Shown here: piece by piece, positions 6,488 through 13,343 of the stretch | How positions within the stretch are numbered: position 1 is the stretch's first letter | Layout: every line of letters starts with the position of its first letter | DNA from: Phycisphaerae bacterium | GTDB taxonomy: Bacteria > Planctomycetota > Phycisphaerae > Sedimentisphaerales > Anaerobacaceae | Assembly: GCA_030667885.1 (NCBI GenBank) | Contig: DAOUVA010000024.1 | Coordinates: 1 to 16,365 of the forward strand | DNA length: 16,365 bases | Direction: 5' to 3' | Notes under the pieces: generated by a model | Told to the model about the DNA's origin: nothing | Seen by the model: the letters and a program-made list of their open reading frames with translations, nothing else | The model's database searches: none | Position numbers and translations under genes: made by a program

Positions 6488-8644
6488 ATGACCAGAGAAC
6501 AATTTACAGCCTGCATAATTTTCATAATTACAGGCCTGTTATGCACATCCCACAGTAACGGCCAAGTTGATCCAAAATCCGTCGTGGGTTTCTGGCTTTT
6601 TGATGAAGCCTCAGGCAACATCGCCTGGGACAACTCCGGACATGGTTACGATGCCGACCTCAAAGAAAACCCTGTATGGGTGGAGGGAAAATTCGGCCAC
6701 GCTCTTGAGTTCCAGGGTGAAAGTTATCTTGAGATCCGAAATTCGAGCCAAAACCTGCCATTCGGTGGAAGCGCCCCCTTCAGTATCACCGCATGGGTAA
6801 AGAATCAGGGCGGGGGAACTGTCATAGGTAAGTTTAACGGCGGCATCATAGGCGCCTACATATTAACAATCAACGGAAGCGGCATAGTCACATTTCATAG
6901 AGAAGTTGATCCCTGGACATTTTCCGGCACCAAGGCCCTGCCGGACAATGACTTTGGGCACGTCGCAGTCACCTACGACGGTGCTGAAATGAAGATCTAT
7001 ATCAACGGGGAATTCGACTCCAGTCAGGAACGAGGTCCACAAAATACAGACACCGTAACCCCGGTTCTCATCGGTGCCAATTTTCAGAATGATGTGCCCA
7101 GCGAGTTCTTTAACGGCGTGCTCGACGAAGTCGCACTCTTCAATGTGGCACTTACAGAGCAGCAGATCAGAGAAATCATGTACGGGCTCTCCTTCCCAAA
7201 GGCCTCCAATCCCGATCCGGAGGATGGGGCCTTCCATGAGGATACGTGGGTGAGCCTGACCTGGTCGCCCGGCGATTCCGCTGCCTCTCACGACATATAT
7301 CTGGGGGGAAATTTCGACGATGTCTTTGATGCCGCTCATGACTCAGCGTTTTACCAGGACAATCAGACATCAACGTTTTATATGGCCGGTTTCCCGGGAT
7401 TTGCTTACCCGGAAGGTCTTGTCCCTGGCGTGACATACCATTGGCGAATTGACGAGGTTAATGACGCCAATCCGAACAGTCCCTGGAAAGGCGATGTCTG
7501 GAGTTTCTCGATTCCGCCCAAGACGGCTTATAGTCCCGACCCGGCGGATGGGGCCGAGGTCTTAGATTCGGATGATGTGAAATTAAGCTGGACATCAGGC
7601 TATGGGGCCAAATTGCACACAGTGTATATTGGCAACGATTACAACGAGGTGAGCAACGCCGTCGGTGGAATGATGCAAGATGCAACAGCCTACGATGCCG
7701 GAACACTTGAAGCCGAGAACGTGTACTACTGGCGGATCGATGAGTTCGATTTTGTCGGAACGCATAAAGGCGACGTTTGGACATTTACAACGCCGGGTGC
7801 CGTGGGGAATCCACAGCCAGCCAACGGGGCCGCCGATGCATCGATGGCAACCCTCATAAGCTGGACGGCGGCAGATAACGCCGCATCACATCAGGTGTAC
7901 CTCGGACTGGACAAGGACACCGTGCGTAGCGCCGATACCGTCTCGCCCGAGTACAAAGGATCCAAGGCGCTGGGTGATGAAAGCTATGATCCCGGATTGC
8001 TTGAACTTGGCACAATGTACTATTGGCGTGTGGATGAGGTTTATAATGGAAATCCGGCTAAAGGCCCGGTCTGGAGCTTCACAACGTCCAACTTCCTTAC
8101 TATTGATGACTTTGAGAGTTACAACGACCTTAATGAAGACGAACCGGCTTCCAACATGATATATCTGGCCTGGGTAGACGGATACGACAATCCGACTGTA
8201 AACGGTTCTGTCGTTGGTCATGCCAATCCTCCAATTGCCGAGCAGACCTTCGTTCATAGTGGTAATCAGTCGATGCCGATGACCTACGACAACGCAGTTG
8301 GCAAATCCGAAGCGACTTTGACATTGACTTCCAATCGTGATTGGACTGCAAATGGAGTCAACACGCTGATAATCTGGTTTAGAGGTGAACCATCCAACGC
8401 CGCTGAGACATTGTATGTTGCCCTCAATGGTAATGCCGTGATCAATCATGATAATCCTGATGCGGCCTTGATAAATGCTTGGACACAATGGAACATCGAC
8501 TTACAGGATTTTGCTGGCCAGGGCGTGAATCTCACCAGTGTAACTTCGATTACTATTGGATTTGGCAATAGAAATAATCCGGTTGCCGGCGGTGCGGGTA
8601 TGATGTATTTTGATGATATTAGTCTTTCTAAGCTGGCTCCCTAA
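6488..8644 (+). CDS. Secreted LamG-domain protein with three repeated Y-W-R-I-D-E modules and a C-terminal beta-sandwich
   Basis: 718 residues. ATG at 6488 is chosen because AGGAGGA (6474-6480) ends 7 nt before it; an in-frame TTG at 6482 is too close. Residues 1-24 are a signal peptide. A LamG / concanavalin A-like domain spans about 30-232 (VVGFWLFDEASGNIAWDNSG, GKFGHALEFQG, SITAWVK, YDGAEMKIYINGE, GVLDEVALFNVALTEQQI). Three Ig/FN3-like modules follow (about 237-342, 348-433, 439-530), each opening P-x-P-x-(D/N)-G-A, with L-(T/S)-W or I-S-W, a V/I-Y-(L/I)-G strand, and ending (Y/H)-W-R-(I/V)-D-E then (D/P)-V-W-(S/T)-F. A 185-residue all-beta domain (FLTIDDFESYND ... MYFDDISLSKLAP) closes the protein. 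No catalytic motif is seen, so binding of polysaccharide or the cell surface is the likely role. No dockerin or sorting signal is visible. Confidence 0.9.
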   Translation: MTREQFTACIIFIITGLLCTSHSNGQVDPKSVVGFWLFDEASGNIAWDNSGHGYDADLKENPVWVEGKFGHALEFQGESYLEIRNSSQNLPFGGSAPFSITAWVKNQGGGTVIGKFNGGIIGAYILTINGSGIVTFHREVDPWTFSGTKALPDNDFGHVAVTYDGAEMKIYINGEFDSSQERGPQNTDTVTPVLIGANFQNDVPSEFFNGVLDEVALFNVALTEQQIREIMYGLSFPKASNPDPEDGAFHEDTWVSLTWSPGDSAASHDIYLGGNFDDVFDAAHDSAFYQDNQTSTFYMAGFPGFAYPEGLVPGVTYHWRIDEVNDANPNSPWKGDVWSFSIPPKTAYSPDPADGAEVLDSDDVKLSWTSGYGAKLHTVYIGNDYNEVSNAVGGMMQDATAYDAGTLEAENVYYWRIDEFDFVGTHKGDVWTFTTPGAVGNPQPANGAADASMATLISWTAADNAASHQVYLGLDKDTVRSADTVSPEYKGSKALGDESYDPGLLELGTMYYWRVDEVYNGNPAKGPVWSFTTSNFLTIDDFESYNDLNEDEPASNMIYLAWVDGYDNPTVNGSVVGHANPPIAEQTFVHSGNQSMPMTYDNAVGKSEATLTLTSNRDWTANGVNTLIIWFRGEPSNAAETLYVALNGNAVINHDNPDAALINAWTQWNIDLQDFAGQGVNLTSVTSITIGFGNRNNPVAGGAGMMYFDDISLSKLAP

Positions 8645-8698
8645 ACAGACACCAACAGTTAAAATTACATAGACGACATTGCAGATTCGTACTAACTT

Positions 8699-8738
8699 GG
8701 GACACATACTGATTGATTCAGTGTAGGTCCCTTATTTT
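8699..8738 (+). terminator. Rho-independent terminator of the LamG gene
   Basis: GGGAC (8699-8703) pairs with GTCCC (8727-8731), and an inner ACTGA/TCAGT helix is separated by a small internal loop. The tail TTATTTT (8732-8738) follows at once. It lies 55 nt after the LamG stop codon. Confidence 0.7.
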
Positions 8739-8771
8739 CGTAGGGTAATAAGGATAAGATGTACCATGATC

Positions 8772-8950
8772 GATACATTTCTTTTCATCCATATACTTAA
8801 TCCGATTACACATGGAAAATTGTCAATAAATATTCGTATTTTCGCGATAAATCGACATATATTCGGATTCGATATAGGCAAAATTAACATTTGTAGTGTC
8901 AAAATGGTAACATGATGTCACTTGGAAATCAGCGTGTATTTTAGCTCTTG
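8772..8950 (+). repeat. Intergenic repeat family, copy B
   Basis: The second copy shares with copy C the upstream block GATACATTTC ... TTTT-ATCC ... ATACT, and with both others the core from AATCCGAT to ATTTGTAGTGTC (8799-8900). It continues past the point where copy C is cut, with CTTGGAAATCAGCGTG and TTTTAGCTC, as copy A does. The inner inverted repeat is AGTGTCA (8895-8901) and TGTCACT (8916-8922), 6 of 7. The outer pair AATCCGA with TCGGATT is perfect. This copy lies between the 3' ends of two convergent genes, so it is not simply a promoter. The rest of 8739-9034 shows no gene. Confidence 0.7.
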
Positions 8951-9034
8951 AAAAAGGAAACTCATCACTAACGATTTTTCTGCTCGTATGTCAGTTGGCG
9001 GCTATCAGCAAGGTTTTATCAGCACCTTACCGAG

Positions 9035-12000
9035 CTAGTGCTTGGTGAAGATGGCATGGCTGATGTCACTCATTTTGTACCGTTCCTTCCAAAAAGTTCT
9101 GGCCTTGATGGTTGTACTACGGGTAAGTGTAATAGGTTCTGTATATACAGGTGAAAGTGTGGTTGGTTCGGTTCCATCGAGTGTATAGTGTATCCGCCCA
9201 ATACTATTACGGTCGGCAAGTTCAACTTGCATTGAACTGTCAAAATTCCGTTGTGGCGTCAATATTATTGGCGGACTGTAATATTCTTGCGGGGCAAAAG
9301 CCAAAGAACTTTGGAGTGAGTATCCGCAAGTACAACCGGAACTGGATTCCGGCACAAGAATCAAGCCGCCTGCAGGAATTATATTAAGCCAGCAGCCCGG
9401 CCGAGTGACTTGAGTCAACGGGACCCCTCTCGTGCTATCGACTTCGGTCGGATACATGCGTGGGTTCGAACCTCGACCGTAAAGGTAATAGGCCGAACCA
9501 GTCAGTCCACCGCAGCCGTTGCCGCCACGATAGACGTAGTATTGCTTCTTCTCGCCGGTATGGAGATCGAAGGCATAAGGTCGCGAATAGAGAGTCTTCC
9601 CATTGATTACCGGGTGCTGCCATTGTTCGCCGTGTTCACCGCCTGTACCGAAGGGTTCGGTCCCAGCAGAATTCAAGCCTATGTAATCAGTCTGCCACTT
9701 TTCTTTTCCCGTATCGGCGCCGAAAGCAAACAGACCGTAGTTGACGAGATTGTCCTTGTTGTATGTGCCTGTGAAAAGGAGTGTGTTTTCGGCATAATTG
9801 AGAAACATGATATGTTCGTATGGGAACTGGAAGGGGCGTTGCCATATTTTCACGCCGGTTTCCGAATCGAGAGCTACAATGAACAGGTTCTTCTCACAGA
9901 ACTTATCGATTCGAAGCCGGCCGTCATCGTCATTCATTATTTGAGGATTTCGGCTTTCTGCGAAATAGATTCGGCCATCACCGACAGTAATGGCACTGTT
10001 CATGATCGTTCCGTCTCTATATGTCCACCGGACCGCACCGGTGTGCCGGTCCATGGCAAAGAGATAATCACTTACGATAACTTCTCTGAAGTCACCTTCT
10101 AGTACGTGGCTTCCGTTATCAGGTTGGCCGTGAAAATCCTGTTTGTAAAATGAGGCCCTCATTTTTTGGCCGCTACCGAAGAGGTAATCACCAAGATGAT
10201 TCAGATAACCCCAGTCGTGTTTGTAGTGATCGTTCATTTGAGGGGCTTTGAGAATTAGTTTGCCTGCACCGGTAACAACATCGACAGCCCAACACTGATC
10301 CTCGGTAGCAATATAAACGTATTCGTCGGTGGCCAGCATGTGGCCGCTGTCCTTGAGCGCACCGATACGCCTTGAGTTGGGCACATCAAGCTGCCACAGG
10401 GCTGTACCATTGTACGCATCAACAGCGATGATACCCTCAATAGCAGGAACAAAGACGCGTCCGTCCTTCACTAATGATGACATCGGCCGATGGTGGCGGT
10501 CGATTATAGATCGAGGCCCCGGTTTGCCGAACCACTGCAGGGCCATTGGCCCACGCAGATGATCGCCGCTGCAGGCCGTATGAGCGGCATTTGCATAAAG
10601 CTGGGCCCAGTCTCCACTACCCAGGAGGGGCCCGCGCCTGATGACTGCCCATAATCCATTGTCTCTGTTGATTCTCCATCCTTGAATCGTTGCGTCATTT
10701 AGCCAATGTTCAAGATTGGATTGCTTGAGTTTATTCCTTTTCCTGTCGGTTTCTTTGAGTTGGCCGATAATTGCCGCACCGCCACATGGCCTAAGCATGC
10801 GGAACATCTCGGCCGCAGATGGAGGCAGTTCGCCAGAGAGCAGTGTGCTCTCGGAGACTATTAGGTTAGCGAAGTAGGCTGGATAAGGAAGCTCGTCCAG
10901 CTTGCCGTGGTGTACAGTAATTCTGGAGCCATAGTACCCGGCCCTGTGGAGTTTTTTGCGAGCGGTGATTACTTTCTGGACATCTTGCTCTACCGCGATA
11001 ACTTGTAGTTTCGTGTGTTTGGCGATTTCATACGCAAGACGGCCTTCCTCACTGCCAAGCACCAAACAATATCCCTGATGTATATTTGCCTCTTCAACGA
11101 TTCGCTGAACTGCCAAAGAGTACATATCAGTCAAGTCATCCTGAGAATAAGGATCGATTCCAGTTCCTAAATGTACGAGTTCCAGTTCACCGGAAGATAT
11201 GGCCGAGCGATTGGTGAAGCAGTGAATCGTTCCTTCGTCGGTGCTGACGAATAAGCGGCCATTTGCGACGCTTAATCCATAAGCGTCACCGTTAACAGAT
11301 GCGCTCCAGCACTCACGCCCGTCGGCAGCACTCAGCGCCACTACTTCATCTTTTCCGCCGACAAACAGCGTACTGCCGGCCATAATGAGTGAGCATGTAT
11401 CATCGCATAAGTATTTCCAGATGAAGCATTGTTCCAGTGATTCTTTGTTTTGTCCCAGAGAAAGTTGGATATTTCGCAAGTCGTTCTTAAACTTGTTTGC
11501 CGGAACGCTGTTCTTAGCAAGTTTCTTAAGCTGTTCGCTAATCTCTTTTTGTCGACGGTAGAGTGTTATTCTTTGCTTCGAAAGTGCAAGGTATTTCCTT
11601 CGATCAAGCGCAGTAAGCTCTTTTTCCGATTGCATATATGCCATATGACCTTTAACGACCATACGCATCCCGCCAAATGTTGCTATCGTCTCCTTCGTCG
11701 TGACATCGGCGGCATTGAGTTGTTTGGGCCCCCTACCGGGTCCTGTCACAATAGTGTTTTCTACTAATAGTGTATAAGCTCCACCCGCACTGCCGAATTC
11801 TCCCAGGAATGTACCGTTCTCGCGAGAAAAGGATACAGGGCCTGTCCGTCCGGTCGGTACGTACAGGTTTTGAGTCGAAGCGAGCAAATAGCCTTGTGGT
11901 GAGACATTAAGTTTTTGCTGCCACAGAACCGACCCGTTTTCAGCGTTCAGGGCAAATAAAAACGTACCCTGAATCGGAAACAGGCCCGTTGCGAAAAACA

Positions 12001-12577
12001 CCTTACCTGCATCGACTACCAATCCGGTCCGAACAGGCAGCAACGATATCATTCGTCCATTACCCGGTACCATGCCAGTAGCAACCTCATATTTCCAAAT
12101 CAATGAGCCATTGTCGGTTGAAAGACAATATACGAACCCATCGTCGGATCCAACGTAAAGTCTGTTTTCAACTACAACAGGAGCCAGCCTAACAGGCCCC
12201 GCAGTGGAGAATACCCATCGTACTTTCCCCGTTTTGGCGTCAAGAGCGTAAACGCTGAAGTCGGCGGAGGAAGCAAAATAGACAGTGTCACGGACAGCCA
12301 CCGAATGAAAAGCACGGTCGTAAATTACGGTTGGTCTTAGCTGGTTGTGGTTGTGCCAGAAGTCCTGGGCGGCTGGTGCCGGCCACGCAGGCTCAGGTGC
12401 GTGGTTAGACTGGAACCGCCAACATTCCCAGAGCGTCAGAGGCAATTGTTCCGAAGTTACACCGCTTCGTGATTTGTCATGGTTATATGTTGGCCAATCA
12501 TCACCCAAGGATGTATTGGCTGTCAGGAGAGTCAGGATGCTCATCAACATGAGCAGCCGGTTTATGCTTCTAATCAT
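9035..12577 (-). CDS. Secreted PQQ-type double propeller with an embedded methyltransferase-like domain and chitobiase-like C-terminus
   Basis: 1180 residues. A signal peptide (to about residue 25, TSLG-DD) precedes DWPTYNHDKSRSGVT, the usual start of PQQ-like (BamB/alcohol-dehydrogenase-type) propellers. Blades with Y/F-A-L-D-x-x-T-G-x-x-x-W or related forms fill 70-460. The blades are interrupted by a charged coiled-coil-like stretch (about 325-390). Residues 480-645 are a class I SAM methyltransferase-like fold: CLVLGSEEGRLAYEIA (G508-x3-G512), VIAVEQD (Glu530), RITVHHGKLDELPY, ANLIVSE and LRPCGGAAIIG. A second propeller follows (650-1095; GIIAVDAYNGTALWQLDV, LFAMDRHTGAVRWTY, IVALDSETGVKIWQRPF). 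Residues 1100-1180 match the CHB_HEX_C-type sandwich (IHYTLDGTEPTTLSPVYTEP). GAGGA lies 4-5 nt before ATG. The function is unknown; methyl transfer by an exported protein would be unusual, so the domain may be non-catalytic. Confidence 0.9.
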   Translation of the reverse strand: MIRSINRLLMLMSILTLLTANTSLGDDWPTYNHDKSRSGVTSEQLPLTLWECWRFQSNHAPEPAWPAPAAQDFWHNHNQLRPTVIYDRAFHSVAVRDTVYFASSADFSVYALDAKTGKVRWVFSTAGPVRLAPVVVENRLYVGSDDGFVYCLSTDNGSLIWKYEVATGMVPGNGRMISLLPVRTGLVVDAGKVFFATGLFPIQGTFLFALNAENGSVLWQQKLNVSPQGYLLASTQNLYVPTGRTGPVSFSRENGTFLGEFGSAGGAYTLLVENTIVTGPGRGPKQLNAADVTTKETIATFGGMRMVVKGHMAYMQSEKELTALDRRKYLALSKQRITLYRRQKEISEQLKKLAKNSVPANKFKNDLRNIQLSLGQNKESLEQCFIWKYLCDDTCSLIMAGSTLFVGGKDEVVALSAADGRECWSASVNGDAYGLSVANGRLFVSTDEGTIHCFTNRSAISSGELELVHLGTGIDPYSQDDLTDMYSLAVQRIVEEANIHQGYCLVLGSEEGRLAYEIAKHTKLQVIAVEQDVQKVITARKKLHRAGYYGSRITVHHGKLDELPYPAYFANLIVSESTLLSGELPPSAAEMFRMLRPCGGAAIIGQLKETDRKRNKLKQSNLEHWLNDATIQGWRINRDNGLWAVIRRGPLLGSGDWAQLYANAAHTACSGDHLRGPMALQWFGKPGPRSIIDRHHRPMSSLVKDGRVFVPAIEGIIAVDAYNGTALWQLDVPNSRRIGALKDSGHMLATDEYVYIATEDQCWAVDVVTGAGKLILKAPQMNDHYKHDWGYLNHLGDYLFGSGQKMRASFYKQDFHGQPDNGSHVLEGDFREVIVSDYLFAMDRHTGAVRWTYRDGTIMNSAITVGDGRIYFAESRNPQIMNDDDGRLRIDKFCEKNLFIVALDSETGVKIWQRPFQFPYEHIMFLNYAENTLLFTGTYNKDNLVNYGLFAFGADTGKEKWQTDYIGLNSAGTEPFGTGGEHGEQWQHPVINGKTLYSRPYAFDLHTGEKKQYYVYRGGNGCGGLTGSAYYLYGRGSNPRMYPTEVDSTRGVPLTQVTRPGCWLNIIPAGGLILVPESSSGCTCGYSLQSSLAFAPQEYYSPPIILTPQRNFDSSMQVELADRNSIGRIHYTLDGTEPTTLSPVYTEPITLTRSTTIKARTFWKERYKMSDISHAIFTKH

Positions 12578-12759
12578 ATATCCTCGAACTAATTGACTAC
12601 TTTATTTTTCGATAGAACAGTCGGTTACACAGACAAGTTGTCGCATATCAATATGATACTGAATTTCTTCAAGAAAGACAACTATTTGTCATGTTATACA
12701 TACCTTACGGACAAGAGCAACCACTGCGTACTCAAACTCCCAAAAAAAGCTATAACATT

Positions 12760-12912
12760 GATACATTTCATTTCTTTTAATCCGGATACTCAATCCGATG
12801 TTAACTCAAAATTTTCAAGAAATATTGGTATTTTCGCAAATAATTGACATTTATTCGGACCTGATATAGGCAAAATCAACATTTGTGGAGACATTTTGGT
12901 GACAAGATGTCA
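12760..12912 (+). repeat. Intergenic repeat family, copy C, interrupted at its 3' side
   Basis: The core from AATCCGAT (12792) through TATTTTCGC, TTATTCGGAC, GATATAGGCAAAATCAAC and ATTTGTGG to GATGTCA (12912) aligns with copies A and B. The GATACATTTC block at 12760 is shared with copy B. Identity stops abruptly after GATGTCA, where A and B continue for about 30-40 nt. The next bases are GTGTG, the start of the intron-like sequence. The remaining spacer 12578-12759 upstream of the propeller gene is AT-rich with no supported gene. Confidence 0.7.
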
Positions 12913-13213
12913 GTGTGACGCAGCAAGCGGCGTCAGAGATGGGAGTAGGCCTCTCGCAACCGGCTTGCAGGAGCGGGTTGCAAACCACCGTAAGCGGCTT
13001 TGGTTAAGAACCTTGGTCGTGAGCGTTAAGGAAAAGGTGCTATTAAAAGCATCAGGTGTGGATTAAGAAGACAAATACAAGTGAACCACCGTTCAAGTGT
13101 CGAAAGTCTTAGATGGGGTCAAAACTGGGGATTTGACGTTTCCCATTAAGCAAGGAGACTTCCAAGCTACGCTTGACAAGTACACACTACATCTTAATTA
13201 TTAGCGATGGTAC
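12913..13213 (+). mobile_element. Group II intron 5' fragment (domain I), no reverse transcriptase
   Basis: It starts GTGTG, the conserved 5' end of group II introns, at the exact break in repeat copy C. Hairpins follow: TGACGC/GCGTCA (12916-12921, 12930-12935), GCAACC/GGTTGC (12956-12961, 12976-12981) and GGTT/AACC (13002-13005, 13009-13012). A GGGGA/TTCCC stem (13127-13131, 13140-13144) holds the loop TTTGACGT. Within it TGACGT (13134-13139) pairs with ATGTCA (12907-12912, the last six bases before the intron), five Watson-Crick pairs and one G-U, as EBS1-IBS1 should. TGTCG (13098-13102) could be EBS2, pairing with TGACA at 12900-12904. No domain V (GAGCCGTA-type) and no reverse transcriptase are seen, so this is a remnant or a much reduced intron. 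The right end is uncertain; 13213 is only the point where a faint match to the rest of the repeat begins. Confidence 0.6.
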
Positions 13214-13244
13214 TGGAATGAGTGATTTAGATTTAGAATCTCAC

Positions 13245-13283
13245 GAAACACCCCTCAGCTTTAAAGTTAAAGCGACTGAGAGG
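13245..13283 (-). terminator. Probable terminator of the APC-UspA gene
   Basis: On the minus strand CCTCTCAG pairs with CTGAGGGG (8 bp, one G-U). A 3-nt bulge and an inner CTTTA/TAAAG helix follow, then a short tail TGTTT. It lies about 60 nt after the stop codon. The tail is weak, so termination may be inefficient or the hairpin may have another role. Confidence 0.4.
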
Positions 13284-13343
13284 CTATAGGATGGACGATC
13301 TTATGTTATATGGTCGGGGGGGGTCCAACTCCCACTGCATTTG

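Noticed and set aside
7886..8488. 200-codon minus-strand frame inside the LamG gene
   Set aside because: Antisense to the third module and C-terminal domain, which are clearly coding on the plus strand.
9410..10102. 230-codon plus-strand frame inside the PQQ propeller gene
   Set aside because: It is a mirror of the minus-strand gene, whose blades continue unbroken across this stretch. No start signal and no family likeness.
13251..13283. Bulged hairpin considered as domain V of the group II intron
   Set aside because: It has a stem with a 3-nt bulge, but lacks the GAGCC...GGTTC pattern and the GNRA loop of domain V. It fits better as the transporter's terminator on the minus strand.
13316..13323. 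Run of eight G residues as a quadruplex or functional site
   Set aside because: A single G-run without partner runs; it may be a slippage-prone site or a sequencing uncertainty.
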